DNA of 64,000 nucleotides from Terrilactibacillus sp. S3-3 (GCA_030437565.1 CP129291.1:2480001-2544000); one strand, 5' to 3'; shown: positions 20,429 to 31,840, counted from the first letter of the stretch. Translations and numbers: made by a program. The notes: a model not told the origin generated them from the letters alone.

Positions 20429-20858
20429 CGAAGCATCCCCTTTCCATCAGTTCTATCATTTTAAGTATAATACAACATAGCACCCTTTGCATATAATAAA
20501 GGTACAGCTAGTCCCGAGCACGGCTCCTCGCCGCCGGAACCGGATTTATACTGATGAGAGCGATACAGAAGCTCAGCAAATGGTACACATAGAGGTATAA
20601 CCAGCCGGGACGTTCTTTATTCTCAAATCGGAAACACCGGCTTTTTTTTCACCGTCTGACAAGAATATCGTTTCTGAAACGTTCAACTTAATACTCTAAG
20701 CTTTCGTTCATCGTCCCCCGCCCATCTATTAGCAAGAAAAATCGCCTATTTCTTTCTTTTTTTTTCATAAAAAGGTACATTATACAAAGTGGGCGGTCAT
20801 TTGAACTCGCCTGAGACAACTTATCCGGTATCATGATCTTTATTTGAGAGGTGATTAC
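20429..20858. other. Intergenic region between yitW and yitU
   Basis: No convincing gene. The plus strand has a GC-rich block around 20505-20545 whose GTCCCG could pair with CGGGAC near 20608-20613, enclosing about 100 bases. On the minus strand an unstarted frame reads RPGWLYLYVYHLLSFCIALI, hydrophobic and protein-like, but it lacks a ribosome site. Either could be real; neither is supported enough to call. Confidence 0.3.
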
Positions 20859-21666
20859 ATGTTGGACAAACACTTAATTGCTGTCGATTTAGACGGCACG
20901 CTATTAACAGAACAAAAAAGCATCTCTTTGCGGACGAAAAAAGCTTTGAAAAAAGCAATGGAAAAGGGCCATGATGTTGTCATTTCCACGGGCAGACCGT
21001 ACCGGGCCAGCAGAGCTTATTATCATGAACTGGGTTTGAATACGCCGATCGTCAATTTTAACGGCGCTTATGTCCATCATCCGACTGCTCCCAATTGGGG
21101 CGTTCGCCACACTCCTCTTGAATTGCAGACAGCGAAAACAATCTTCGAAGTGTGCGAAGACTATAGCTTGCAAAAATATGTTGAAATCGTTGTTGACGAC
21201 GTGTATGTCAAAAAAAAGAGATCCCGACACGTTAAGAATATTCGAAACCGGCCACCCTATTGCCGATGAATCAATCTGCAAGACATTGAATGTTGGACCG
21301 ACGTGCCTCCTGCTTCAGCCGAAAGCGGAACATTTGAGCCCCCTTATCCATGATTTGGAGAAAACGCATGCCGACGTGATCCACCAGCGTTCATGGGGCG
21401 GCCCTCTCAATATCATTGAAATTGTCCATCCCAGTGTGAACAAGGCTGTTGGTCTTTCGCAAATCGCCGATCGTTTAGGTTATAGCGCTGATCAAATCAT
21501 TGCTTTCGGCGATGAGGACAACGACATTGAAATGCTGCAGTACGCCGGACAAGGGATAGCCATGGGCAACGCCGCCGATGCGATCAAGGATGTTGCAAGT
21601 GATGTGACAAAGACGAACGAAGAAGACGGTATCGCCGTGTATCTTGAGAAGGTTTTAGATATTTGA
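20859..21666 (+). CDS. yitU: Cof-type HAD-IIB phosphatase, YitU-like (frameshifted)
   Basis: Cytosolic haloacid-dehalogenase phosphatase acting on small phosphorylated metabolites. HAD motif I is LIAVDLDGTLLT at residues 6-17, motif II VISTGRP, the IIB cap lies between, and motif IV is IAFGDEDNDIEMLQYAGQGIAMGNA. The start ATG follows GAGAGGTG. An 8-base A run at 21210-21217 has one A too many; correction gives VKKRDPDTLRIFETGH. The rebuilt 268 residues suit the family. The symbol follows the yitT/yitW neighbourhood; Cof paralogues are numerous, so orthology is not certain. Confidence 0.85.
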
Positions 21667-21766
21667 AACTGATCCTCGCCTTTCAGCTCTACAAAGTGTT
21701 TATAGTCGCCCAATCGGCAAAATTCATATACAATAAGAAATCATACCAAAAAGAGGGGAATCCGTT

Positions 21767-22018
21767 ATGAACATAAGGGCGAATGCCACACCAAATCCAA
21801 ATGCGATGAAATTCACCGCCGATTCGGCACTGTTTGAGAACCGGATCATTGCCAAAAAAGGACAAGACAGCGATTCGCAGCTTGTCTCACAGCTGCTCTC
21901 ACTCGAAGGCGTCGACAACGTTTTCGGATTCAGCGATTTTATTACGGTCAACAAAACGCCGGCCGCCAGTTGGGACGACTTATTGCCGGAGGTCGAAACC
22001 ATTTTCGACCGGTTTTAA
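21767..22018 (+). CDS. Nfu/NifU N-terminal domain protein
   Basis: 83-residue stand-alone Nfu_N-type domain. The start MNIRANATPNPNAMKFT is the diagnostic TPNPNA(M/L)KF motif, followed by a compact alpha/beta domain ending DDLLPEVETIFDRF. In multidomain Nfu proteins this module is linked to iron-sulfur carriers but has no metal-binding Cys, and none is present here. The ATG lies behind GAGGGG. Neighbouring the DUF59 gene, an iron-sulfur maturation role is plausible. Confidence 0.85.
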   Translation: MNIRANATPNPNAMKFTADSALFENRIIAKKGQDSDSQLVSQLLSLEGVDNVFGFSDFITVNKTPAASWDDLLPEVETIFDRF

Positions 22019-22033
22019 AGTGAATCAGCCAAA

Positions 22034-22071
22034 AACCCTTTCTCGCACCGCAGAAAGGGTTCTTCTTTTTA
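22034..22071 (+). terminator. Terminator after the Nfu_N gene
   Basis: AACCCTTTCT/AGAAAGGGTT stem followed by CTTCTTTTT. Confidence 0.8.
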
Positions 22072-22076
22072 TTTCT

Positions 22077-22929
22077 TTAAATCTTATCTTCTTTCCGGAA
22101 AAATCCGAGCACATCGGCGGTTTCGATGATATTGGTAAAAGCTTCGGGGTCGGTGTTCTGAATGATTCTTTTTAAAAAAGATAAGTTCATATCTCGTGAT
22201 CACAATCATCAGCACTTCTTTGTCCTGATCCGTATATCCGCCCTTCGCCGGCAGCCGGGTAATGCCGCGCACCAGTTTTTGATAAATCGCTTGTTGGACG
22301 GCTTTCCCTTTGTTTGTCACAATCATCGCGGTCAATTTTTCATGACGGGTATGAATCGCATCGATCACCCGAGAACTGACGTAAAGCGTTAAAAGCGTAT
22401 AGAGCGCCCGGCGCCAGCTGAAGAAAAAACCTGCCGACAGCACGATCAGCCCGTTTAGCGAAAACAGATAGGCGCCGATCGGCCGATCTTTCACACGCGA
22501 CATGATCATGGCAATGATATCCATACCACCTGTCGAGCCGCCGAATTTCAGCGTCAGACCGACGCCGATCGATTGTACGGCACCGCCAAAAACCGCGTTG
22601 AGCAGAATATCTTGAGTAAGCGGATGGATGGGGATAAGTGCCAGGAAAAACGTCGTCATAGCCACACTTAGAATACTATAAAAGGTGAAACGGTGCCCCA
22701 CCTTAAGCCATCCTAGGCAGGCGACAGGGATATTCAGGACGAGCAAAAGAATGCCTGTACTGATATGAAAAGGCGTATTGTGCAAAAGTGTCGCCGCCAA
22801 TTGGGCAATCCCTGTGAACCCGCTCGAAAGGACCTTCGCCGGAATTAAAAATAAATTAAGAGCCAGCGCATTTAAAAAAGCGCCGAATGTCACCACACTG
22901 ATGACTTTTGTTTCATTGTAAATCGACAT
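22077..22929 (-). CDS. yitT: YitT-family membrane protein with DUF2179 domain (frameshifted near C-terminus)
   Basis: Five or six membrane spans followed by a soluble DUF2179 domain that begins around RHEKLTAMIVTNKGKAVQQAI and contains GITRLPAKGGYTDQDKEVLMIVITR. The family has no proven function. The start ATG 9 bp behind AAGGTAGG was preferred over a much longer upstream frame. Near 22175-22185 one extra A breaks the frame; correction gives SFLKRIIQNTDPEAFTNII and a stop at 22077. About 283 residues. Converges on the Nfu_N gene. Confidence 0.85.
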
Positions 22930-23167
22930 GTGTCCTACCTTTTCCTTTACATGGTTTGATTTTCTGTTCCGGACTCGGATGAATCGTCTACTTCGCTCAT
23001 CTAGCCATGCTGCCAAAACATTTTTTCTACATATTTGAGTTAACACCGCCTCGCGAATGTTGTCAACCTCCTTTTACGTAACTTTTATGTAAAACCTCCG
23101 TACCTGCAAGAAACCTCTCATATCTTTTCAAATTCCGGCCAAGATAAACGTAAGGAGGTTGGTCCCG

Positions 23168-24045
23168 ATGCACACGATGTGGAAAGGATCGATTCGCTTC
23201 GCTTCGGTCTCGTCTATATTCCGATTAAACTCTACGCAGCGACTGAAGAAAAAGATGTGAAGCTGCGGATGGTTCATGAGAAATGTTCAACACCTATCAG
23301 CTATTCACGCGTTTGTCCCACTTGCAAAGTCGAAGTGCCAAGCGAAGAAATCATCAAAGGATACGAATACGAACCCGGTCAGTTTGTGCCGATTACTAAA
23401 GAGGAACTGGAAACTTTAAAAGGAGACACATCAAAAAGTGTGGATATTATCGATTTCGTAAATCTCTCGGAAATCGATCCGATTTACTTCAACAGGTCCT
23501 ATTTTATCGGACCGAATGAGAACGGCGAAAAAGCGTATGGGCTGCTGACTAAGGCCCTTCAAGATTCAGAGAAAATTGGTCTGTCCAAACTGAACATGCA
23601 TGGAAAAGAGCACCTCGCCGTCATTCGCAGCTATCATCAAAAACCGGTGGAAAACGGTGCGGAAGGAGTATCAGGGCTGCTTCTGGAGACGATCTATTAT
23701 CCTGATGAAGTTCGAGAGATGGAGAGTGTTCCAGGTATCGGCAATCTTGGCGAGACCATTGAAAAAGAGCTTAAAGTCGCCATCCAACTGATCGATCAAC
23801 TGACAACGACCTTTGAACCTGAAAAATATGAAGATCATTACAGGGCCGAATTGCAGCAGTTGATTAGCAGCAAGATAACCGGAAATGAAGTGAAACAGCC
23901 GGTCAGAGCACAGAGGCGCGAAAAGGCCGTCGATTTGCTTTCCGCCCTCCAAGCCAGCATTGAGGAAGCGGCTCCCAGTCGCAAAAAAGCAGCTGCAAAA
24001 CCGCGCAAAACACGAGGGCGCCGAAAAAAAAAGGCAGACCTATAG
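23168..24045 (+). CDS. ku: Ku protein for non-homologous end joining (5-bp duplication near start)
   Basis: Homodimeric DNA-end-binding protein that recruits LigD. The ATG behind AAGGAGG gives MHTMWKGSIRF, the standard Ku start, then a 5-bp tandem duplication (TTCGC repeated, 23193-23204) throws the frame. With it removed, FGLVYIPIKLYAATE continues into a complete Ku core (YEYEPGQFVPITKEEL, RSYFIGP, LETIYYPDEVRE). The protein ends in a Lys/Arg/Ala-rich tail typical of DNA-contacting bacterial Ku C-termini. About 290 residues. Four bases separate it from ligD, so the two form an operon; in Bacillus this pair repairs spore DNA. Confidence 0.93.
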
Positions 24046-24048
24046 TCG

Positions 24049-25897
24049 ATGAAAGAGTTTCCAGCCAAACCGATGCTGCTGACGCTTACCGAGCGCATCC
24101 CGGCAGGGGGTGAGTGGCTTTATGAACCAAAACTGGACGGCTACCGGGCCCAGCTGGCATGGACATCCCGCGGGATCTCCTTTTATACCGCAATCTTCAT
24201 GAATTGACCGCGCAGTTTCCGGATATCACTGGTGATCTGCTGAAACATAAACAGCACTATCTCCCCTTTATTCCGTTTGTTGCTGATGGTGAACTCGCCA
24301 TTCTCACAAATGAGTGGAAAGCTTGTTTCCGCTCTATGCAAACAAGAGTGCGAACGACAAAGGAAGACCATTTGCAAAAGCTCATCAGCCAATCGCCGGC
24401 GGCCTTTATCGGCTTTGATCTGTTAGTCATCAGCGGGCGAGACATTCGCATGCAGCCTTTTACCCAGCGGCGATCGCTGCTTGAAAAATTGTTCAATTGT
24501 CCGCTCGAAAAGAAAACATGGCGGGCGGCATCCTGTTTTAAGATCAGACAGTTTGAAGAATCAGGCCCCTTATGGGAGCAAATCACCCAAGCGCACGGCG
24601 AGGGTATTGTTGCCAAGAGAAAAGACAGCCTGTGGGAAACCGGCGCACGGACGCGGCAATGGGTTAAAATTAAAAACCCCCCGTTTCGGCCATTTTATCA
24701 TCACGGCCTATGAAAAAAACAATGGATTTTTTCATGTCGGCTTAGTAAAAGACGGTACCTTGACTCCCGCAGGACTGTTTTCCAATGGTCTTGCCCCGGA
24801 AGAGCGAAACGCATTAGAAACCGTCATTCAGAGAAATAAATACAAAGAGGATCAAGACTTTATTTATATTCCACCCGGCATTTGTGTCGAACTCAGTTTT
24901 TTGGAATGGGCAAAGTCGTCGATCCGCCATCCAAAATTTGAACGGTTCCGTTTTGATATACGTTGGGAGGATTGTAAGTGGGAACAAGCAGCGACTCACG
25001 AGCCGTGCTGATTGCCGGCAAAAAAGTGACACTGACCAGCCTTTCCAAACCGATATGGGAAAAACAAGGAATTGAAAAGGCGCATTACCTTTCCTATCTG
25101 GCGGCAATTTCTCCTTATTTTCTCCCCTTTTTACAAAACAGACTGCTGACCGTGATCCGTTACCCTCACGGCGCGTCCGGCAGCGCTTTTTTCAAAAACA
25201 TTGCCCGGATTACGCCCCGGATTTTATCAAAACAAATAGTCCCGGCGCCCGGCTGGTCTGTCCTGATCTGCCGGCGCTTATTTGGCTGGGCAATCAGCTG
25301 GCACTCGAATTTCATATTCCCTTTCAAAAGATCAGCAGCAAGTCTCCAAGTGAAATCGTCTTTGATCTTGATCCGCCCTCAAGAGACGATTTTCCGCTCG
25401 CTATTAAAGCAAGCTTAATGATTAAAGAGATACTCGATCAGCTTCACCTGATATCTTTTATTAAGACATCGGGAAATAAGGGTCTGCAAATTTTTCTGCC
25501 TCTGCCTGAAGGCGTCTTTAATTATAAAGACACGCGGCTGTTCATGACATTTGTTGCCGATGTCCTTTTGGAAAAGGAACCGGCGCTTTTTACGACCGAA
25601 CGTCTCAAAAAAAACCGGGGCAAAAGGCTTTACTTAGATGTTGTCCAACATGCGGAAGGAAAGACGATCATTGCGCCTTATTCGGCTCGGGGAAACCCTG
25701 AAGCCTTGATCAGCACCCCTCTTTTTTGGGATGAAGTCAATGAAGATCTGCGGCCCGAAAAATTCCCGATAAACACCATTGTTGAACGCGTGAAACAAAA
25801 GGGCTGTCCCTTTGCCGATTTTTTTCAGTTCAAACAAACGCAGCCTCTTTCACCGGTATTAGCCGCTCTGAAAAAACAAAACGGGACTTACGAGTAG
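24049..25897 (+). CDS. ligD: ATP-dependent DNA ligase LigD, ligase plus polymerase domains (four frame breaks)
   Basis: End-joining ligase in the Bacillus domain order: ligase first, primase-polymerase second. Ligase motif I is YEPKLDGYRA with the adenylated Lys near residue 29. Motif IV lies in GEGIVAKRK and motif V in QWVKIK. The polymerase half opens at AVLIAGKKVTLTSLSKPIWE, with the catalytic Asp pair in IVFDLDPP. Breaks: near 24188 (one C short), C run 24677-24682 (one C extra), near 25005 in the interdomain linker, and around 25187-25199. Rebuilt length, about 615 residues, equals the B. subtilis enzyme. A GGGAGG ahead of a GTG at the linker could allow separate translation of the polymerase half. 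Confidence 0.92.
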
Positions 25898-26087
25898 GCC
25901 CGTTCTCCAGCAAAGGTGAATGATTGGGAGAGCAGGTTTCTTTCTCCCCTTTCTCTTTACTCGGTCAAAAAGCTATCGTATGATGAAGAAAGTTAAATAT
26001 AATAGATTGACAGTATTTTAATTTTTTAAGAGATATGTGATAATCTCTCACCTGTTCAAAGTATATAGAAAAATGGGGGCGTTATCC

Positions 26088-27401
26088 GTGAAGTGGCCAA
26101 AATACATTTTTTCTTCTGTTCTATTATCCGGTTTGCTTGTTTCTTCCGCCACCCCTTCTCTCGCGGAGCAAGCAACATCCCAAACGGCCGGCAGCCCGCG
26201 GCGGTCGCTCAAGGAACCGGCTCTGCCGTACTCAAAAAAGCCAGCTTCTTCAGCGATATGCCGGACAGCAAGAAAATATCGATCGATATCGTCCTGAAGA
26301 CGCGCAACCAGACGCTGCTGCAGCGTTTTATTCAAGACTCTGTCAATTCGGCTTCATCCGCCTACCATCATTATATTAGCGTCAAGACATTTAAGGATAC
26401 ATTTGGCGCCGCTGCCGGCACGGTAAATGAGGCCACGTCCTATCTTAAAAAATACGGCATCCATACTTCCGTTTATCCCGATAATTTAATTATTACCGCG
26501 ACAGGAACCGTCGGACAGTTCGATAAAGCTTTCAGCGTTGACATTCAAAAAACAAAATTATCTGGCAAAACATTCCAGGCCACAAAGCAGGAGCCGACCG
26601 TTCCGCAATATATTTCAAAAAATGTTTTGGCAGTGCTCGGTCTCAGCGACTACTCCATGTTCTCTTCCCAATCCGTTAAACCGCCCGTCAAGATGCACTC
26701 TCAGCAAAGCAGCGGACCGCTTCAGCAAAATCCGTCGGACCTGGTTCGCCGTTATCATGCCTCCTCTCTGAATACGGCAAAAGGTCGGGCCGAAAATTAT
26801 TTCAGCGGCGGAGGCGGCGGATTCAGTGTCCTCTTTCCAACCCCGGATTATCAAAAAGCGGTATCCGGCGTGAACACATACACTGCCGTCCAAGAATGGC
26901 AGCCCAATAAAACGTATACATCCGTTCAGAGGATAAAAAAAAAAAGCAAAGATCGTATCCGGCAAGCAGACAGGCAGAAATGTTCCCGATATCGCGATGG
27001 ATGCCGATCCATACACCGGTTATAAAGTCTATTACAGCAGTCCCGGAAAACCCGGCAATCAGGGCAAATGGGATACTTACGGCGGCACCAGCCTTGTTGC
27101 CCCGCAGCTGGCCGGTCTAAATGCGCTGATGAACAATGCCGAACATAGCCGGATCGGATTCTGGAACCCGCAAATTTACCGCTTTGCGAAGTTAAAAAGT
27201 TCTCCGTTCCATCCCATTAATACCAAGGGAACGGCAAACGACAATTTATACTACACTGGAACCGCCGGCAAGCTGTATAATCAAGCAACCGGCCTCGGCA
27301 CCCCGGACTTCTCCTCTTTGGCCGGCCTTTTTAAAAGCCAGGCGAAACCTTCCGGTGGCTCCGGTTTTTCGTGGACCGCTTACGAAAAGAAATATCAGTG
27401 A
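26088..27401 (+). CDS. Kumamolisin-like S53 (sedolisin) protease with catalytic-core deletion
   Basis: Secreted serine-carboxyl protease precursor. GTG behind GGGGGCG starts a signal peptide (YIFSSVLLSGLLVSSATPSLAEQ). A pro-domain follows (DIVLKTRNQTLLQRFIQDSVN to ISKNVLAVLGLSDYS), then the end of the catalytic domain (GGGGGFSVLFPTPDYQKAV, DIAMDADPYTGYKVY, YGGTSLVAPQLAGL with the nucleophile Ser, and a calcium-site-like C-terminus). About 200 residues between RRYHASSLNTAKG and the GGGGG block are missing, including the Glu/Asp of ExxxD and the oxyanion Asp. Frame breaks near 26210 and at the A run 26936-26946 add to this. As written it cannot be an active sedolisin. Confidence 0.8.
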
Positions 27402-27499
27402 CAGAAAGGCCTGCCTTGCAAAATCGAATTCGAGACGAAGACGGACCGCGTCCATATCAAACCCGCTTTTTGCGGACACATTTAGTAAACTTAAGTCAT

Positions 27500-27541
27500 A
27501 AAAAACCCCCTGAATCCGGATTTTCATTGGCTTCAGGGGGT
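27500..27541 (-). terminator. Terminator of asnB
   Basis: CCCCCTGAA/TTCAGGGGG stem; the minus-strand side ends TTTTTT, and it also follows the sedolisin gene on the plus strand. Confidence 0.8.
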
Positions 27542-27570
27542 CCGCTCACTAGCGGGGGGGGAGCTATCTT

Positions 27571-29430
27571 TTATCTCTCAATAATATTCACATTATAGGT
27601 CTCCAGCCAATAATTTATTTGAGCCAAATGGGCGATTAACTGCGGGCCGCTCATCAATTGGCCGAACCATGGCACTTTGAAAGGCGCGCCTTTCGTATCA
27701 ATGATATCCTGCACCTTTTTCTTGTCAATAATCTCCAGAAGCGGAGAACTCGGCCGATCGATCGCCTCTTGCAGCCATCTGGAAACAGCCTCCGTATATT
27801 TCGGATGGTATGTTTTCGGATAAGGGCTTTTTTTGCGGTACAAAACATCTTCCGGCAGCCGCCCTTCAAGCGCCTTTCGCAGCGCGCCTTTTTCCCGTCC
27901 GTTAAGCATTTTCATTTCCCACGGCACATTCCATAAATACTCGATGAGCCGGTGATCCGCAAAAGGGACCCTGACTTCCAAACTTGCCCCCATGCTCATC
28001 CGGTCTTTTCGATCGAGGAGCGCGGTCATGAACCAATTCATATTCAAATAAAACAGCTCGCGGCGCTTGGCATCGATGCCTGATTCTCCCTCCAGGCGAG
28101 GCGTTTCGGCCACGGTTTCATTAAACCGCTGAAGCGCATAGTCTTTCAAATTCAAGCGCCGTCCCCACTTGTCATTGAGAAGCGCCTGCCTGCCGCTCTT
28201 CGGTCGATCGCATCCATGGGAAACCTTCTTTTGCAGACGTTTCCGGGCTGTGAAACCATGGGTAGCCGCCGAAGATCTCATCGGCGCACTCCCCGGACAA
28301 AGCAACGGTAAAATTTTCTTTGATACCTTTGCAGAACCAAAGCAGTGACGAATCAACATCGGCATAGCCGGGCATATCGCGAACACTGATCGCTTCTTTC
28401 AAATAGTCGACCAATTGCTCCGTATCTATAATCATATCGTGGTGGACGGTACCAAGATAGTCGGCGACTTCTTTCACATACGGTGCGTCACTGTTCGGCT
28501 GAAATTTGCTGACGGTAAAAAATATTTATCATTGTCTTGGTAGTCAATGGAATAAGTATGAAGGGGCGGGCGATGATTTTTCTTGAAGTACGCACTTGCG
28601 ATTGACGAAATAGCACTTGAATCGAGGCCGCCGGAAAGAAAGGTTGTCACCGGCACATCGGCATACATCTGACGTTCAACAGCATCTTGACAAGAAAACG
28701 AATATGCGCCACCGTTTCGTCAATGTTATCCGGATGATGATCACTTTTGACGTTCCAGTACCGCCAAACTTTCAACCCATCTTTTGTATAAGTGAGGGCG
28801 TGGGCAGGCCTTAAATCATTGATGCCGCGATAAACCCCATGTCCCGGTGTTTTCGACGGGCCAAGCCCGAATACTTCGGAAAGCCCCTCACGATCAATCG
28901 CCGGTTCGACATCCGGATGCGTCAAAATGGCTTTCGGTTCCGAACCAAACAACAGGCGGCCATTTTTTTTTCTCTATAAAAGAAAGGTTTGACGCCCAAT
29001 CGATCGCGAGCAGCAAACAGTTTTTCCGCTCCGTCGTCCCAAATTGCAAAAGCAAAAATGCCGTTAAACCGCTCGAGGCAATCTTCTCCCCACTCAATAT
29101 AAGAGGTCAGCAGAACTTCCGTATCCGAATGTCCCTTAAAATCATAGCCTTTTTTCACCAGTTCAGCCCTGATTTCCTCGGTATTGTATAATTCTCTCCA
29201 TTATATACAAGGACATAATCGCGTCCGTGATCCTGACGAAGCATCGGTTGGCGTCCTCCTGCCGGATCAACAACGACCAGTCTGGCATGCCCGAATGCCG
29301 CTCTCGGCGAAAGCCATATATTCAAATCATCGGGGCCGCGATGTTCAATACTCTTCGCCATCTGATAAATCGTCTGCTTTTCATGTATCAGATCTTTGCC
29401 CCAGTCAATCCAACCTGTGATACCGCACAT
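27571..29430 (-). CDS. asnO: Glutamine-hydrolysing asparagine synthetase, AsnO-like (five frame breaks)
   Basis: Converts aspartate to asparagine with glutamine ammonia. Translation starts at ATG-TGC so that Cys2 is the glutaminase nucleophile (MCGITGWIDW), with SIEHRGPDD and HARLVVVD following. The synthetase half has the PP-loop TTFLSGGLDSSAI, then SGECADEIFGGYPWFH, MSMGASLEVRVPFADH and KKSPYPKTYHP. Breaks: 2-bp repeat 29193-29198, T run 28963-28971, near 28688, A run 28517-28522, and a 4-bp tandem duplication (GCCT twice, 28184-28191). Rebuilt length, about 615 residues, and the adjacent yisL favour AsnO, the sporulation-linked paralogue. Confidence 0.9.
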
Positions 29431-29652
29431 TATGGTCATCCTCTCCGCAATTAGACTACTCTTAGATCATATGCGGAAACCAAAAACTTGTGAGAATGAC
29501 CCAATTATGCCGGCAAACCATCAAGTGCCGATTCTTCCAAGGAAGAGGTGCAGCTGCAAATTGGAAACCCTCTTGCTGTCCGTCAAAACCTGCCCGGCCA
29601 GCCTCTTCAGAGAGAACCGGCAACCCCGGGCAAGACTCATGAAAAGCTTTTT

Positions 29653-30020
29653 TTATTGAACTTGAATCATACCACAGAAAAACCGATCCAGACGTTCCGT
29701 TCCAATGATGCCGACCGTAAACAGCAGCCAGTAAAACCATGTCTGCCTCTTTTTTCTCATATTGACAATAATTAAGTCGATCGCGGCGATCACAAGCAGA
29801 CCGAAAAGCATTTGTATGAAAAAGACACACCCCAAAGATGGTGATCGGTCCCGTATTCAAGAATCATCAAAACGCCGGTCAGAACAACAAAAATAGAAAG
29901 CAAACGTGACAGCAAGTGCCCTAGTGCCTGTCCTTTTTCAATATCCAGTGCCGCCAAAACAACAGTGACGAGGAAGTCAGTCAATAAAACAATCCAGCAG
30001 AATGCATGTGCGTAAACCAT
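29653..30020 (-). CDS. yisL: YisL-like membrane protein (UPF0344/DUF1516, frameshifted)
   Basis: Four predicted membrane spans; function unknown. The ATG behind AAAGGAG begins MVYAHAFCWIVLLTDFLV. The middle reads LLSIFVVLTGVLMILEYG. A 2-bp repeat expansion (AC three times, 29825-29830) breaks the frame; with one unit fewer it continues WGVFFIQMLFGLLVIAAIDLIIV, Lys/Arg-rich loop and a last span. About 122 residues, like YisL, which is also next to asnO in B. subtilis. Confidence 0.75.
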
Positions 30021-30271
30021 CAAAAGTCTCCTTTCTCTTCTCCGCCTTCGAGAAGCGGCTTAGATCCCGCCATTTAATAGTATATTATAGCCGCTTCCGA
30101 AGCGGTGAATAAAGTGAATTTGTCAAAAAGATGTCACCGTGATTTCATTGTTGATGGGTCCAACTACTATAAACGACCTCCAAGACGTCCGGTCATTCAG
30201 TTACAGTGATAAAAAGTTTATAAAAACATATTTTGATAAGAGACAGATATTTACTGAAAGGAGCATTTAAG

Positions 30272-31459
30272 ATGAGCAAAACCGAAGCGTTCATTGCACT
30301 CGCCGATAAACATGGAGCAAATAATTACCATCCCCTTCCGATTGTGATCACAAAAGCAGAGGGTGTATGGGTCTGGGATCCTGAGGGCAATCGCTACTTG
30401 GATATGCTTAGCGGTTACTCTGCCGTCAGCCAAGGGCACAGGCATCCGAAAATCATTCGTGCCTTAAAAGAACAAGCGGATCGCGTCACGCTGACTTCGC
30501 GCGCTTTTTACAATGACCAGATCGGCGCTTTTTTTGAAAAAGTAGCGGCTTTAACAAACAAAGAGCGGGTGCTGCCGATGAATACCGGAGCGGAGGCCGT
30601 TGAAACAGCATTCAAGATGGCGCGCCGCTGGGGTTACGAGAAAAAAGGCATTCCCAATGGTCAGGCGGAAATCATCGCCTGTCAGAACAACTTTCACGGC
30701 CGAACGATGGGCGTCATCTCCATGTCCTCATCGCCGGAAAATAAAGACGGTTTCGGGCCGATGCTCGCCGGTGTCAAAACGATTCCTTACGGCGACACTG
30801 CGGCACTTGAGGAAGCTATTACGCCGAATACTGCTGCTTTCATCGTTGAACCTATTCAAGGAGAAGCCGGGATCGTCATCCCGCCGAACGGCTACTTAAC
30901 CGAGGCGCTGGCGATTTGCAAGAAAAACAACGTGCTGTTTATTGCCGATGAAATCCAAACCGGACTTGCGCGAACCGGGAAACGCTTTGCTTCCGATTGG
31001 GAAAATATTGTCCCGGATGCTTATATTCTTGGAAAGGCGCTTGGCGGCGGCGTCATCCCTGTTTCATGTGTTGCCGCCAATGAGGATGTGCTGGGCGTGT
31101 TTACACCAGGATCGCACGGTTCCACATTCGGCGGCAACCCGCTTGCCTGCGCCGTCGCTGTCGCCGCTTTAGAGGTGCTTGATGAAGAGAAACTGGCCGA
31201 AACGCTCACTTGTTCTAGAGACTATTTCATCGGCTTGCTGAGAACATTGGATGCCCCCGTTATTAAAGAAGTCCGTGGCAAAGGGCTGTTTATCGGCATT
31301 GAGCTCACCCAATCGGCGCGGCCGTACTGCGAATCTTTGAAAGAACTCGGCCTTTTATGCAAAGAGACACATGAAAACGTGATCCGCTTTGCACCGCCGC
31401 TCGTGATTAAAAAAGACGAGATCGACTGGGCATTCGAGCGTATCCAAAAGCTGTTCTAA
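30272..31459 (+). CDS. rocD: Ornithine aminotransferase RocD
   Basis: PLP enzyme converting ornithine and 2-oxoglutarate to glutamate semialdehyde in arginine breakdown. Intact, 395 residues from the ATG behind GAAAGGAGC. Class III motifs: [17 protein letters not shown] for phosphate binding, [23 protein letters not shown] and the Schiff-base Lys in [30 protein letters not shown] closes the site. It stands alone with its own terminator; no other roc genes are in view, and I could not find a sigma-54 promoter upstream. Confidence 0.93.
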   Translation: MSKTEAFIALADKHGANNYHPLPIVITKAEGVWVWDPEGNRYLDMLSGYSAVSQGHRHPKIIRALKEQADRVTLTSRAFYNDQIGAFFEKVAALTNKERVLPMNTGAEAVETAFKMARRWGYEKKGIPNGQAEIIACQNNFHGRTMGVISMSSSPENKDGFGPMLAGVKTIPYGDTAALEEAITPNTAAFIVEPIQGEAGIVIPPNGYLTEALAICKKNNVLFIADEIQTGLARTGKRFASDWENIVPDAYILGKALGGGVIPVSCVAANEDVLGVFTPGSHGSTFGGNPLACAVAVAALEVLDEEKLAETLTCSRDYFIGLLRTLDAPVIKEVRGKGLFIGIELTQSARPYCESLKELGLLCKETHENVIRFAPPLVIKKDEIDWAFERIQKLF

Positions 31460-31485
31460 GCTTGATGAACCGGGCCGAATCGGCT

Positions 31486-31527
31486 AAAACCCTCGGCTGT
31501 GCCTCTAGGCATCGCCGGGGGTTTTTG
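31486..31527 (+). terminator. Terminator of rocD
   Basis: AAAACCCTCGGC pairs with GCCGGGGGTTTT around a 16-base loop, followed by T. Confidence 0.82.
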
Positions 31528-31623
31528 TGTAAAATAGGACTATGCAACCGATTCCATCCTTTCAACAGATAGAAAAATTATTATCCTACTACGGACCGAA
31601 TTTCGCGTCCGTCTATGAAACTT

Positions 31624-31840
31624 ATAAGGTGAAACTTCAATCAGTGGTCTTTTTTCTATCCCACCGATTGTTAGCTCTTGCCCACAGGACGTGGGTACAC
31701 AGACGTTGCCACAGGATGTGGAGCCTTTAGTCTGTGTTCCTAAGATCGGGCGTTTACGGGCAGTTATCTCCAACCCCAACCTATTTTCTTCAAATTCATT
31801 GAAGCCTTGAGGTGGGAGTCTTACTGCCCGTTAATGCGGG
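31624..31840 (-). mobile_element. Omega-RNA-like/PATE-like element, copy E
   Basis: Minus-strand copy next to TCTAT, 18 kb from the nearest close copy. Stems are conserved apart from an AACC insertion near the inner CTCCCACC stem. On the plus strand a frame opening MQPIPSFQQIEKLLSYYGPN (from 31542) runs into the element, so it may have interrupted a small ORF ahead of the lysozyme-like gene. That ORF has no clear promoter because the rocD terminator is directly upstream. Confidence 0.68.

Noticed and set aside
30100-30271. Sigma-54-type promoter for rocD
   Set aside because: No GG-N10-GC -24/-12 element could be found in the upstream region.
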